A stretch of DNA of 64,000 bases. Source: Exiguobacterium chiriqhucha RW-2 (GTDB taxonomy: Bacteria > Bacillota > Bacilli > Exiguobacteriales > Exiguobacteriaceae). The stretch lies in the NCBI RefSeq assembly GCF_000416965.1, contig NZ_ATCL01000020.1:186001-250000 (forward strand), read 5' to 3'. The notes under the pieces are model-generated. The model was not told the origin of the DNA. It did not search any database and saw only the letters and a list, made by a program, of their open reading frames with translations. Below, in pieces: positions 9,664-20,221 of this stretch. Each line of letters starts with the position of its first letter. Position 1 is the first letter of the stretch. The translations under genes were made by a program, and so were the position numbers.

Positions 9664-10623
9664 ATGAACATTGGAATCATTGGGATCGGTTCGTTCCTTC
9701 CGGATAACCGGATCACGAACATCGATTTGGAAAAACGAATGGATACGAGCGACGAATGGATTCGGACCCGCACCGGGATCGAGGCACGACATTTGGCCGA
9801 CGCCGACTTGAGTGTCGCCGATATGGCCACACACGCTGCAGAGCGGGCGCTCCAAAGCGCAGGTGTCTCGATTGAAGACATCGATGCGATTATTTGCGCG
9901 ACGGCGACGGCGCCATCGTTCCCGGCGACGGCTTGTCTCGTCCAGGCCAACCTTGGAGCCAAGCAAGCGGTCGCTTTCGACGTCAGTGCCGCCTGTAGCG
10001 GCTTCATCTTCGCGATGGATACGGCGAAGAGCATGATGTTGGCGAAAGGCTTGAAACGGACGCTCGTCATCGGGGCCGAGAAGATGGGCAACCTCATCGA
10101 CTGGGACGATCGCTCGACCGCCGTCTTGTTCGGTGACGGGGCAGGTGCCGTCGTCCTCGGTGAAGACCAAGTGGCCGCCATCGATTCGATCGTGCTCGGC
10201 AGTGATGGGACAGGCGGAAAGTTCTTATATGAGAATGAAGAAGGTAAAATCGTCATGAACGGACGTGAAGTATTCAAATTCGCCGTTCGTAAAATGCCAG
10301 ATATCGTGCTAGAGGCGCTACAAGGTGCCGGGAAATCGATTGATGACCTGGACGTTCTCGTGCCGCACCAAGCCAACCGTCGCATTATCGACGCGGCGAT
10401 TGAACGGCTAGGGCTTCAAGAAGAAAAAGTCGTCGTCACGATTCAAGACCATGCGAACACGTCAGCCGCTTCGATTCCGCTCGCTTTGGCCGAAGCGGTC
10501 AAGCACGGTAAGATTTCAAACGGTCAGACGGTCGTCGTCGCCGGATTCGGCGCCGGGCTCACATGGGGAGCGAGTTGTCTAACATGGAATAACGCTAACA
10601 TCACGGAGGAGATTAACGCATGA
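9664..10623 (+). CDS. fabH: Beta-ketoacyl-ACP synthase III
   Basis: A 319-residue thiolase-fold enzyme that condenses a starter acyl-CoA with malonyl-ACP to begin fatty-acid synthesis. The catalytic triad is Cys111 (SAACSGF), His235 (VPHQANRR) and Asn265 (HANTSAAS). It is the first gene of a two-gene operon; its stop overlaps the fabF start by 4 bp. A FapR-type operator lies in its promoter. In Bacillales such enzymes usually take branched starters, but specificity cannot be read here. Confidence 0.97.
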   Translation: MNIGIIGIGSFLPDNRITNIDLEKRMDTSDEWIRTRTGIEARHLADADLSVADMATHAAERALQSAGVSIEDIDAIICATATAPSFPATACLVQANLGAKQAVAFDVSAACSGFIFAMDTAKSMMLAKGLKRTLVIGAEKMGNLIDWDDRSTAVLFGDGAGAVVLGEDQVAAIDSIVLGSDGTGGKFLYENEEGKIVMNGREVFKFAVRKMPDIVLEALQGAGKSIDDLDVLVPHQANRRIIDAAIERLGLQEEKVVVTIQDHANTSAASIPLALAEAVKHGKISNGQTVVVAGFGAGLTWGASCLTWNNANITEEINA

Positions 10624-11852
10624 AACGAGTAGTCATCACAGGATTAGGAGTCGTTTCCCCACTCGGGAACGACGTTACGGCAATGTGGGAGCGACTGTTG
10701 AACGGGGAAAATGCAGTCGATACGTTAACGAAGATTGATATTAGCCAGTATCCGGCGAAAGTCGGGGCAGAAGTCAAGGAATGGAACATCGATCACTTGG
10801 TCGAACCGAAAGAAGCGCGTAAGATGGATTCGTTCATCCAATACTCGATTTTAGCCGCTGACGCCGCACATCGGGATAGCGGTCTAGATGTGAAAGCAAT
10901 CGCGGACGACGTCGGGATTTGGATTGGAAGTGGCATCGGTGGTGTCGAGACAATCGACAAACAAGCGAGCATCTTGCATGAGCGTGGGCCACGTCGCATC
11001 AGCCCGTTCTTCATCCCGATGATGATTCCGAACATGGCGAGCGGTCAAGTCTCGATTTATCTCGGGGCGAAAGGGCCAAGTAACTGTTCGGTCACGGCTT
11101 GTGCCTCTGGGACGAACTCAATCGGGGAAGCGTTCAAAGTCATTCAACGTGGCGATGCGCTCGCCATGTTCGCGGGCGGAGCCGAGGCACCGATCACACC
11201 GCTCTCGTTCTCAGGATTCTGTGCCAACAAGGCGTTGTCGACGAATCCGGACCCGAACACGGCGTGCCGTCCGTTCGATGCGAACCGTGACGGTTTCATC
11301 ATGGGTGAAGGCGCGGGCGTGCTCGTTCTCGAGGAATATGAGCATGCGAAAGCGCGTGGAGCCAAAATGTATGCGGAAGTCGTCGGGTACGGTATGAGCT
11401 CGGACGCCTACCACATCACGGCACCGTCACCGGAAGCGGAAGGCGGCTCGAAAGCGATGAACGAGGCACTTCGGGACGCGGGGATTCGTCCAGAAGACGT
11501 TCAATATATCAACGCTCACGGGACGAGCACACCGCTCAACGATATGTTGGAGACGAAAGCCATCCACAACGTCTTTGGGGAGCACGCGCACAACTTGGCA
11601 GTCAACTCATCGAAATCGATGATCGGGCACTTGCTCGGTGCTGCCGGCGGAGTCGAGGCCGTCATCACGGCGCTATCGATTCATGAGGGACGGATTCATC
11701 CGACCATCAACTGTGAGACACCGGCAGACGATTGCGATTTAGATTATGTCCGTGACGGAAATCGGGAACTTGATATCCAGTACGCACTCAGCAACTCACT
11801 TGGCTTCGGAGGCCATAACGCGACGCTCGCGTTCGCGAAAGTAAACGACTAA
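10620..11852 (+). CDS. fabF: Beta-ketoacyl-ACP synthase II
   Basis: A 410-residue elongating condensing enzyme of type II fatty-acid synthesis. The active-site residues are Cys161 ([10 protein letters not shown]), His300 ([11 protein letters not shown]) and His337 ([10 protein letters not shown]); the C-terminal [12 protein letters not shown] is present. Translational coupling to fabH is indicated by the ATGA overlap at 10620. No clear terminator follows before the next gene. Confidence 0.97.
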   Translation: MKRVVITGLGVVSPLGNDVTAMWERLLNGENAVDTLTKIDISQYPAKVGAEVKEWNIDHLVEPKEARKMDSFIQYSILAADAAHRDSGLDVKAIADDVGIWIGSGIGGVETIDKQASILHERGPRRISPFFIPMMIPNMASGQVSIYLGAKGPSNCSVTACASGTNSIGEAFKVIQRGDALAMFAGGAEAPITPLSFSGFCANKALSTNPDPNTACRPFDANRDGFIMGEGAGVLVLEEYEHAKARGAKMYAEVVGYGMSSDAYHITAPSPEAEGGSKAMNEALRDAGIRPEDVQYINAHGTSTPLNDMLETKAIHNVFGEHAHNLAVNSSKSMIGHLLGAAGGVEAVITALSIHEGRIHPTINCETPADDCDLDYVRDGNRELDIQYALSNSLGFGGHNATLAFAKVND

Positions 11853-11918
11853 TAGTAGAAAAAAGTGGCAAAAACGGGTAGGGTATAAGGGTTGAGCTAA
11901 CAGAGAGGAGAATGCCAG

Positions 11919-13451
11919 ATGAAACGATTTTTCATCGGTGCCGCCTTGTTGGGTTCAGTCCTTATCCTTTTTTTCGTTATATGGTATGGACAACGAGAGC
12001 AGGCACGAGAATTAGTACCACCTGAAGAACAAATCGTGACGATTCATGGGGAACCGTTACCGGAGCAACCGAATACGCTGCTCGCCATCGATCCGAGTTC
12101 ACAAACCGTGTTATCGCATATTTATGAAGGGTTGTATCGCTTCGGTGCGGACGGGGAGATCGAACCTGGACTCGTCAAGACGATGACTCGATCAGAAGAC
12201 GGGGCGACATACACGTTCAAATTGAAAGAAAGTCAAACTGTGAACGGGAATGCGGTCACGGCCGATACGTTCGTCAATCATTTCCGGATGCTCGCCGATG
12301 ATGATACGAATTCTCCGTTCAGTTTCCTCCTTGAGGACGTATTGAACGGAAAAGCGATCAGCCTCGGGACGAAAGAACCAGAGACGCTCGGCGTGAAGGC
12401 AATCGACGAGCAAACACTTGAACTGACGCTCGAACGACCGATGGAAGGGTTCGAGCAGATTTTAGCGATGCCGGCCTTTTTGCCGCAGACGATGGTCGGT
12501 GAATGGCAAGAGCTTGATGCGAACGGCCCATTTCAGATTGAGTCGTTAGATGCGGCTCAAGTCACATTGACGAAAAACGAGGCGTATTATGACGCCGATC
12601 GTGTCACGCTTGAAAAGATTATGATGTTGGCGGATGAAGGCCTGGATTCAGAACCTAATGGTATCCATCCGATTCCATACGGCACAGACGAGGCGACAAT
12701 CGACTCGCTCGAAGGGAAGCTCGTCGACGTCTCACGAAGTGGCGTCTTCTATTTGAAACCGAATGTTGACGAGTATCCGTTCGATGATGCCGATTTCCGA
12801 CGCTCACTCGCCCTCGCCTTGAATCGGGAAACAGTGGAAGATTCGCTCGCACAGGCTGAAGTGACGACCGAACGATTGCTCGTCACCGACGAAGCGGAAC
12901 TCGACATTTCGCTCGATGGGGAAGCAACCGCACTGTTCGAGGAAGTGCTCGAGCGGCTCGAGGAAGACGAGATTGAAATCGAGTTGCTCAGTTTTGTCGA
13001 TGAGGAAGCGCGTCAAATCGCCCAGACGATTGAAACGGAACTGGAAAAACTTCCGGGTCTTCAAGTGAATGTCGTCGAACTCCCACTTGGGGACAAAGTT
13101 AGGAAAGAAGTCGCAGGCGAGTACGCGTTGTCCCTTTCCGGTTGGCAACCGGACTACCCGGCATTCAGCGCCTATTTGACTCAATTCGAGTCAGATAACT
13201 ATTTGAATTCGAGCGGATTTGCCGATAAACCGTTCGATCGGTTGATGGAACAGGCACGTACGACCGAGGCGGTTACAGACAGGAACGAGACGTATCGACA
13301 AGCCGAGAAACGATTGTTGGAACAAGCTGTCGTTATTCCAATCTACCAAGCTGGAAGATCTTACACGGTTGATTCCAAATATGCGGAAATCGGTTTTCCG
13401 GTCATCGGTCCTTCGTACGTCCTAACATTTTCTAAAGTTTATGAAAAATGA
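11919..13451 (+). CDS. Membrane-anchored oligopeptide-binding-like protein without a lipobox
   Basis: A 510-residue protein of the family 5 extracellular solute-binding fold (OppA/DppA type). NTLLAIDPSSQTVLSHIYEGLYRF, TFKLKESQTVNGNAVTA, PDYPAFSAYL and VIPIYQAGRSY all match the neighbouring OppA proteins. It begins with a Lys/Arg start and one hydrophobic helix (about residues 4-24), but there is no cysteine or lipobox, so it should stay anchored by an uncleaved helix rather than lipid. It is shorter and more diverged than the two lipoproteins downstream. In B. subtilis an app (oligopeptide) locus sits here, so this may be a relic or a specialised binding protein or sensor. Function beyond peptide binding is not shown. 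Confidence 0.8.
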   Translation: MKRFFIGAALLGSVLILFFVIWYGQREQARELVPPEEQIVTIHGEPLPEQPNTLLAIDPSSQTVLSHIYEGLYRFGADGEIEPGLVKTMTRSEDGATYTFKLKESQTVNGNAVTADTFVNHFRMLADDDTNSPFSFLLEDVLNGKAISLGTKEPETLGVKAIDEQTLELTLERPMEGFEQILAMPAFLPQTMVGEWQELDANGPFQIESLDAAQVTLTKNEAYYDADRVTLEKIMMLADEGLDSEPNGIHPIPYGTDEATIDSLEGKLVDVSRSGVFYLKPNVDEYPFDDADFRRSLALALNRETVEDSLAQAEVTTERLLVTDEAELDISLDGEATALFEEVLERLEEDEIEIELLSFVDEEARQIAQTIETELEKLPGLQVNVVELPLGDKVRKEVAGEYALSLSGWQPDYPAFSAYLTQFESDNYLNSSGFADKPFDRLMEQARTTEAVTDRNETYRQAEKRLLEQAVVIPIYQAGRSYTVDSKYAEIGFPVIGPSYVLTFSKVYEK

Positions 13452-13452
13452 G

Positions 13453-13484
13453 CTAAAAGCCCGTCTCCCTAGGCGGGCTTTTAG
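13453..13484 (+). terminator. Hairpin after the anchored binding protein
   Basis: CTAAAAGCCCG (13453-13463) and CGGGCTTTTAG (13474-13484) pair perfectly, so both arms carry A/T ends. Transcripts arriving from the plus strand would stop here. Confidence 0.75.
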
Positions 13485-13524
13485 CCTATAGTAAAAATTT
13501 TTTAGAAAAATCAAAATAAACACT

Positions 13525-13552
13525 TTGCAAAATTATCAGAATATTGTATTAT
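13525..13552 (+). promoter_or_regulatory. oppA1 promoter with CodY-like box in the spacer
   Basis: TTGCAA (13525-13530), 16 bp and TATTAT (13547-13552). The spacer is filled by AATTATCAGAATATT (13531-13545), 13 of 15 matches to the CodY consensus AATTTTCWGAAAATT. A weaker copy (11 of 15) lies at 13591-13605. The location between -35 and -10 predicts repression when CodY is active. Confidence 0.7.
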
Positions 13553-13654
13553 TGCTTCAACGGGATTGTGGTAACAAATTTTGTAAAGTGAACTATCAGA
13601 ATTTTCTACCATCGTTCATTTCGTTAAAACGAAAAAAATCAGGGGGTCATCGCA

Positions 13655-15313
13655 ATGAATAAGAAAAAAGGTTTTGCTTTAGCAACGTCGGTAACACTTC
13701 TATCTAGCGCATTCCTAGCGGCATGTTCGACAGGGGAAGAAGAGGGAGCAACAACTGACAATAACGCATCAGAAAATGCTGATGAAGCGCAAGTCCTCAA
13801 CTTGCTCGATAGCTCAGACATCCCTTCACTTAACCCAACGCTTGCAACAGACGCAGTTTCATTCAACGTCTTGAACAACGTTAACGAAGGTCTCTATCGT
13901 ATGGACGACGAAGATAACCCAACACCAGGGATCGCGGAGTCACACGAAGTTTCTGAAGACGGTAAAACGTACACGTTCAAAATCCGTGAAGGCGCAACTT
14001 GGTCTAACGGCGAGCCTGTAACTGCAAACGACTTCGAATACGCTTGGAAAGAAGTCCTTAACCCGGACAACGCTTCACAATATGCTTACGTTATGTCAAT
14101 CATCGAAGGTGCTGAAGCCTATAACACAGGCGAAGGCGAGCGCGACGCTGTTGGCGTCACAGCTACTGATGAGCAGACACTTGAAGTTAAATTGACTGCA
14201 CCAGCTGAGTACTTCCTCGGTCTCACAAGCTTCGGCGTATTCATGCCTAAACTTGAGTCGTTCGACAAAGAGCAAGGCGAGAACTTCGGTACATCTGCAG
14301 AGACAACTCTCTACAACGGACCGTTCAAACTCGAAAGCTGGGAGCGCGAGCAAGGCTGGAAAATGGTCAAAAACGACGACTACTGGGATGCTGAAGCCGT
14401 CAAACTTGACGAAATCAACGTTAAAGTCGTTAAAGAAGTTTCAACAGGCGTTAACTTGTACGAAAACGGCGACGTTGACCGCACTGGTTTGACTTCTGAA
14501 CTCGTTGCTCAATACCAAGACAACGAAGACTTCTCTACTGTCGTTGAGCCAACACTCTTCTACCTCCAGTTCAACACTGCGGTTGAAGCACTCGACAACC
14601 AAAACATCCGTAACGCGATTGACGCGGCATACGATAAAGCAGCGATCTCTGAAACGCTCCTTGCGAACGGTTCAATTCCTGCCAACTATCTCGTACCAAA
14701 AGACTTCGTAACTGGACCAGACGGCGCGGACTTCCGTGAAGCTAACGGCGACATCGGCGGCTACGACGTGGACAAAGCGAAAGATCTTTGGGAAAAAGGA
14801 CTTGAAGAAATCGGTCAAGACTCTGTCGAAATCGAGCTCCTCAACTACGACTCAGAATCTGCGAAGCAAATCGGTGAGTTCATCAAAGGTGAACTTGAGA
14901 AAAACCTTCCAGGTATCACACTTACAATCAAGCAACAACCGTTCAACAACAAACTTGACCTTGAGAACAAAGGTGATTTCGAGTTGACATTCGCTGGATG
15001 GGGCCCTGACTACCAGGATCCAATGACATTCGTTGACCTCTTCGTCACTGACGGACCATACAACCGTGGTAAGTGGTCGAACGAAGAATTTGACAAACTC
15101 ATCGAATCTGCGAAATCAAGCACAGATGCTGAACAGCGTTGGGCTGACCTTCAAGCTGCAGAGAAAATCGTTCTTGAAGAGAACGCAATCTCGCCAGTTT
15201 ACCAACGTGGATCGGCTCGCCTCACGAAGCCATACGTTAAAGGAATCGTTGAACACGCGTTCGGCGCTGACTACTCGTACAAGTGGGCATTCATCGAAGG
15301 CAAAGAGCAATAA
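13655..15313 (+). CDS. oppA: Oligopeptide ABC transporter substrate-binding lipoprotein (copy 1)
   Basis: A 552-residue lipoprotein that binds peptides outside the membrane and hands them to OppBCDF. The signal peptide ends in the lipobox LAAC with Cys24 as the lipidated residue, followed by an acidic linker. SBP family 5 signatures include NVNEGLYRMDDE, TYTFKIREGATWSNGEPVTA and GWGPDYQDPMTFVDLF. Codon use is visibly biased toward a small set (AAC, GTT, ACT, CTT), as expected for an abundant protein. It is separated from the permease genes by trpS and others on the minus strand. It has its own promoter with CodY-like sites and its own terminator. Confidence 0.94.
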   Translation: MNKKKGFALATSVTLLSSAFLAACSTGEEEGATTDNNASENADEAQVLNLLDSSDIPSLNPTLATDAVSFNVLNNVNEGLYRMDDEDNPTPGIAESHEVSEDGKTYTFKIREGATWSNGEPVTANDFEYAWKEVLNPDNASQYAYVMSIIEGAEAYNTGEGERDAVGVTATDEQTLEVKLTAPAEYFLGLTSFGVFMPKLESFDKEQGENFGTSAETTLYNGPFKLESWEREQGWKMVKNDDYWDAEAVKLDEINVKVVKEVSTGVNLYENGDVDRTGLTSELVAQYQDNEDFSTVVEPTLFYLQFNTAVEALDNQNIRNAIDAAYDKAAISETLLANGSIPANYLVPKDFVTGPDGADFREANGDIGGYDVDKAKDLWEKGLEEIGQDSVEIELLNYDSESAKQIGEFIKGELEKNLPGITLTIKQQPFNNKLDLENKGDFELTFAGWGPDYQDPMTFVDLFVTDGPYNRGKWSNEEFDKLIESAKSSTDAEQRWADLQAAEKIVLEENAISPVYQRGSARLTKPYVKGIVEHAFGADYSYKWAFIEGKEQ

Positions 15314-15333
15314 GAAACAACATGCATACGAAA

Positions 15334-15361
15334 AGAGACAGGGACGCCTGTCTCTTTTTTT
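15334..15361 (+). terminator. Terminator after oppA copy 1
   Basis: AGAGACAGG, a GACG loop and CCTGTCTCT, followed by a run of T. Confidence 0.9.
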
Positions 15362-15391
15362 GTGCCTTCAGATGAAGTTAATATACCGTAC

Positions 15392-15425
15392 AAAAAAAGC
15401 CGCCCCTTGCATGCAAAGGGCGGCT
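15392..15425 (-). terminator. Terminator of trpS (minus strand)
   Basis: Read on the minus strand, AGCCGCCC and GGGCGGCT pair around a TTTGCATGCAAG-type loop and are followed by seven T. Confidence 0.9.
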
Positions 15426-15430
15426 AAACG

Positions 15431-16697
<1,267 letters not shown>

Positions 16698-16703
16698 AGG
16701 CAT

Positions 16704-16712
16704 AGTGTAGCA
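16704..16712 (-). promoter_or_regulatory. Extended -10 promoter for the trpS leader
   Basis: Minus strand TGC-TACACT, an extended -10 element, about 7 bases before the predicted T-box start. No convincing -35 is seen. Confidence 0.5.
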
Positions 16713-16734
16713 TATCGACAGTGAAATCGGAAGG

Positions 16735-17103
16735 TCAAACGAGGGTGATCACGTAAGAAAGAACGACGCTCGTGACACCGACATAGACCCAACGCCACGC
16801 CGAACGTTTTTGATTGGCTCGATCTTCTGGTGAGGCTTCTTCGTCTTCTTCGTAGTCAGGGTCGATTTCTTTCAACTTGGCCCGACGATTGCGTTTGAAC
16901 CCGTACATGAACCCGTCAAATAATCCGGTGGCACCCATATGAGAGAACATCCCGACCGCGAAGACGAGTATACCGGCCACGAACAAGCCGCCACTCAAAT
17001 GGAACCCGATCGTCTCGTCTTGGTAGTATGACAAGTTCGACCAAACGGTGTAGGCAATTGTGACAATTCCCCAAACGATTAATATACTTCTAAAATTTTT
17101 CAA
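16735..17103 (-). CDS. Small membrane protein, DUF3899-like
   Basis: A 122-residue integral membrane protein with hydrophobic segments near residues 7-22, 37-52 and 105-121. A charged cytoplasmic loop (KRNRRAKLKEIDPDYEEDEEASPEDRANQKR) is quoted here only by its ends, about residues 70-98. The GGLFVAGILVFAVGMFS and FDGFMYGFKR elements resemble the DUF3899 family. Function is unknown. It sits between trpS and oppA copy 2 and reads away from the latter. Confidence 0.72.
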   Translation of the reverse strand: MKNFRSILIVWGIVTIAYTVWSNLSYYQDETIGFHLSGGLFVAGILVFAVGMFSHMGATGLFDGFMYGFKRNRRAKLKEIDPDYEEDEEASPEDRANQKRSAWRWVYVGVTSVVLSYVITLV

Positions 17104-17229
17104 TGTGACAAACTCCTTTCAGCGTGGATGCGCTCCATCGAGTCATCCGCCCTATGGCTCTATGATACCTGTTGTGCCACATATATGGCGAGAAGTTCGT
17201 GTTAAAAATGACAACGGTTTATTGGGGAG

Positions 17230-17307
17230 TTGACAGTTTGATTAAAAATTTTTTACAATAGCCCTAACGTTCTTTCGTCGGATACAAAATGAAATATTCA
17301 GAAAATT
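17230..17307 (+). promoter_or_regulatory. oppA2 promoter and strong CodY-like box
   Basis: TTGACA (17230-17235), 18-bp spacer and TACAAT (17254-17259). Downstream of the predicted start lies AATATTCAGAAAATT (17293-17307), 14 of 15 matches to the CodY consensus. A site within the transcribed leader could act as a roadblock. Confidence 0.8.
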
Positions 17308-17375
17308 AAAGAAAAAGTAAGATGTTACGGTCCGACGAAACGCCATGCTTCACGATTCAGAAAGGGGACATCGCA

Positions 17376-18992
17376 ATGAAGAAAAAATCGATTCTGCTCA
17401 TGATGACACTCATCTTGGCACTCGGTTCAGTGCTCGCCGCTTGCTCGACTGGCGGAGACTCTGACGGCGGTTCGTCTTCGAACGGAGAAAAGATTCTCCG
17501 CTTGACGGACACGTCTGACATTACAACAGCTGACCCGGCGCTCGCGACGGACGCTGTGGCGTTCAACTTGATCGCCAACACGATGGAAGGTCTCTATCGT
17601 CTTGACCAGGAAGGAAATGCCGTTCCAGCCATCGCTGAAGGAGAACCAGAAGTGAGTGAAGACGAAACGGTCTACACGTTCACACTTCGTGACGCGGAAT
17701 GGTCAAACGGAGAACCTGTCACAGCGAACGACTTCGTCTACGCTTGGCAACGCGCCGTGGATCCTGAAACAGGTTCACAATACGCGTACATCATGAACAC
17801 AGTTAAAAATGCCGAAGCCATCAACACGGGTAAACTTCCTAAAGAAGATCTCGGTGTGAAGGCAATCGATGAGAAGACACTTGAAGTTACACTCGAGCGT
17901 CCAGACCCATCATTCATCTCGCTCACATCGTTCGGTACGTTCACACCGATTAACGAAGTTTTTGCGACTGAAAAAGGCGAAGACTTCTCGACGACTCCAG
18001 AAAACCACATCTATAACGGTCCATTCACATGGTCGGAGTGGGATCGCGAGCAAGGATACGTGTTGACGAAAAACGAATCGTACTGGGATGCTGAGAATGT
18101 AGCTCTAGAGAAAGTCGACGTTCGCGTCGTCAAAGACACATCGACAGTCGTTAACTTGTATGAAGCAGGAGAAGTCGACTACGCCGGCCTCTCATCTGAA
18201 CAAGTTGCAGCGTTCCAAGAGAACGACGACTACAGTACAGGTCTTCGTTCAACAGTCGGTTACTTCAAGTTCAACCATGAAGATGAACTCTTTGCTGACG
18301 TAAACGCCCGTAAAGCAGTCGCTCGTGCGGTCGACCCAGCCGGGATTATCGATCAGTTGTTGAACAACGGTTCAATCGCCACGACTTCGTTCGTCCCGAA
18401 AGAATTCATCAAGTATGAAGACGGAACGGATTATGCAGAAGGCGTAACACACTTTGAGACGAACGCTGACGAAGCGGCATCACTTTGGGAAGAAGCGACT
18501 GGCGGCGAAGCTGTCACGATTGAACTTCTCTCATTCGATAGCGAAGTAGCAAAACAAATCTCAGAGTACATGAAAGGCCAACTCGAATCGAACTTGCCGA
18601 ACGTGACCGTGAACATCTCACAACAACCGTTCAACAACAAGCTCGAACTCGAAGCGAACGGAGAGTATCAGATGTCATTCGCCCTTTGGGGACCTGACTA
18701 TCAAGATCCGCTCACGAACCTTGGTATTTTCACATCTGACAACGGTCAAAACGACATCAACTACAAGTCGGCAGCATACGATAAGTTGATTGATGAAGCA
18801 TCAGCTGAAACAGCAATCGATGCGCGTTATGACAAGTTTAAAGAAGCAGAAACGCTCTTGATTGAACAAGACCAAGCTATCATGCCGCTTTACCAAGCGG
18901 GTGTCGCTTACTTGCTCCGTCCGAACGTCGAAAACTTCAACCGTCAACTATTCGGTGCTGACTACCAGTACAAATACGTCGATATCAACTAA
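17376..18992 (+). CDS. oppA: Oligopeptide ABC transporter substrate-binding lipoprotein (copy 2)
   Basis: A 538-residue peptide-binding lipoprotein, clearly paralogous to the one at 13655 (shared WSNGEPVTANDF, YNGPF, NVxVVK, QQPFNNKLE, GPDYQDP). Signal peptide with lipobox LAAC, Cys23. The start is ATG 17376 behind AAAGGGG; the 18 codons upstream in frame lack a ribosome-binding site. It precedes oppBCDF by 300 bp and is probably the main partner of that permease, with partial independent control through its own promoter and terminator. Confidence 0.94.
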   Translation: MKKKSILLMMTLILALGSVLAACSTGGDSDGGSSSNGEKILRLTDTSDITTADPALATDAVAFNLIANTMEGLYRLDQEGNAVPAIAEGEPEVSEDETVYTFTLRDAEWSNGEPVTANDFVYAWQRAVDPETGSQYAYIMNTVKNAEAINTGKLPKEDLGVKAIDEKTLEVTLERPDPSFISLTSFGTFTPINEVFATEKGEDFSTTPENHIYNGPFTWSEWDREQGYVLTKNESYWDAENVALEKVDVRVVKDTSTVVNLYEAGEVDYAGLSSEQVAAFQENDDYSTGLRSTVGYFKFNHEDELFADVNARKAVARAVDPAGIIDQLLNNGSIATTSFVPKEFIKYEDGTDYAEGVTHFETNADEAASLWEEATGGEAVTIELLSFDSEVAKQISEYMKGQLESNLPNVTVNISQQPFNNKLELEANGEYQMSFALWGPDYQDPLTNLGIFTSDNGQNDINYKSAAYDKLIDEASAETAIDARYDKFKEAETLLIEQDQAIMPLYQAGVAYLLRPNVENFNRQLFGADYQYKYVDIN

Positions 18993-18999
18993 ATGAGAA

Positions 19000-19031
19000 G
19001 GGGGCATGCACCACGCATGTCCCCCCTTTTC
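19000..19031 (+). terminator. Terminator between oppA2 and oppB
   Basis: GGGGGCATGC and GCATGTCCCCC pair around ACCAC, followed by CTTTTCT. It would lower permease expression relative to the binding protein. Confidence 0.75.
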
Positions 19032-19063
19032 TAAAAAAAAATCAGAAATTAGAGAAAAAACTA

Positions 19064-19199
19064 TTCAAAAGTTTTGTTGGTAAAGTATAATGTAGTAACA
19101 GTGAAAATTCAGAATACTTTACAAACTAAGGATTCTTCGATTTTCATGTGCTGTGCTAAGAGCCTTGAGATGACGTTTGACCTATTCTTTCAGAAAATT
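19064..19199 (+). promoter_or_regulatory. oppBCDF promoter region with two CodY-like boxes
   Basis: The 300-bp gap before oppB contains TTCAAA (19064-19069), 16 bp and TATAAT (19086-19091). CodY-like sites follow: AAAATTCAGAATACT (19104-19118, 11 of 15) and TTCTTTCAGAAAATT (19185-19199, 12 of 15). The long leader up to 19294 contains no other clear gene. Confidence 0.65.
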
Positions 19200-19294
19200 C
19201 CTTTCATTTTGTGAATTCATGAAAAGGGAAATATGTCATAGTGACGCTGTTGGTGCAAGCATAGACACATTAGAAAAACAGGGGGTATTTATTT

Positions 19295-20221
19295 ATGGGA
19301 CGTTATATTCTTCAGCGGCTGACTTACGGCCTCATCACGTTCTTCTTGATTGCGACGTTCACGTTTTTCCTGATGGACCTGCTTCCAGGTTCGCCGTATC
19401 AAAACCAGGAGAAATTGACAGAGACACAAATTCAACTCTTGAACGACCGCTACGGACTCAATGATCCGCTTCCAGTTCGTTATGCGACCTACTTAGGAAA
19501 CCTTGTGCAAGGGGACCTCGGTGTATCGTTCCGTACGGCCAACCGGCCAGTGACGGATTTGATCATGGAACGAATCGGTCCTTCAGCTCAACTAGGTATT
19601 CAAGCACTTGTGCTTGGGACGTTTGTTGGATTGTTGCTCGGGATCGTGGCAGCCATTCGTCATAATACGTTCATCGACTATGGTTCGATGTTCATCTCGG
19701 TAATCGGGATTTCTGTCCCATCATTCGTCTTTGCAGCACTTCTCCAGTACTACGTTGGAGTTAAGTTGCAGTTGCTCCCTGTTGCGTTTTGGGATTCCCC
19801 GGCGCATACGATTTTACCGACCATCTCGCTCTCACTCGGGGTCACGGCGTCCATCGCTCGTTTCGTCCGGACCGAGATGTTAGAAGTTACCGGACAAGAT
19901 TACGTGACGCTCGCGAAAGCGAAAGGGTTGACCGGGAATGCGATCGTCTGGAAACACATGGTGCGTAACGCGATGATTCCAGCAATCACAATCCTCGGAC
20001 CAATGACGGCCGGTCTATTGACGGGTACGTTCGTCATCGAAAAAATCTTTGCGGTACCTGGTTTAGGTGAATTGTTCGTCACATCTATTACGTTGAATGA
20101 TTACTCGGTCATCATGGGCACGACGCTCTTCTTCTCTGGCCTGTTCATTATTATCATTCTACTTGTCGATTTGCTCTACGGAGTCGTTGACCCACGTATT
20201 CGTCTTGGGGGGAATAACTGA
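19295..20221 (+). CDS. oppB: Oligopeptide ABC transporter permease OppB
   Basis: A 308-residue inner-membrane permease of the DppB/OppB type. The first transmembrane helix (residues 9-29) is followed by the conserved LLPGSPY loop, and the cytoplasmic EAA loop is EVTGQDYVTLAKAKGL. With OppC it forms the channel of the peptide importer. The start follows AGGGGGTATTT. Its stop overlaps the oppC start (TGATG). Confidence 0.96.
   Translation: MGRYILQRLTYGLITFFLIATFTFFLMDLLPGSPYQNQEKLTETQIQLLNDRYGLNDPLPVRYATYLGNLVQGDLGVSFRTANRPVTDLIMERIGPSAQLGIQALVLGTFVGLLLGIVAAIRHNTFIDYGSMFISVIGISVPSFVFAALLQYYVGVKLQLLPVAFWDSPAHTILPTISLSLGVTASIARFVRTEMLEVTGQDYVTLAKAKGLTGNAIVWKHMVRNAMIPAITILGPMTAGLLTGTFVIEKIFAVPGLGELFVTSITLNDYSVIMGTTLFFSGLFIIIILLVDLLYGVVDPRIRLGGNN

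Noticed and set aside
9630-10385. Minus-strand frame of 251 codons across fabH
   Set aside because: Antisense shadow of a fully conserved fabH; no start signals.
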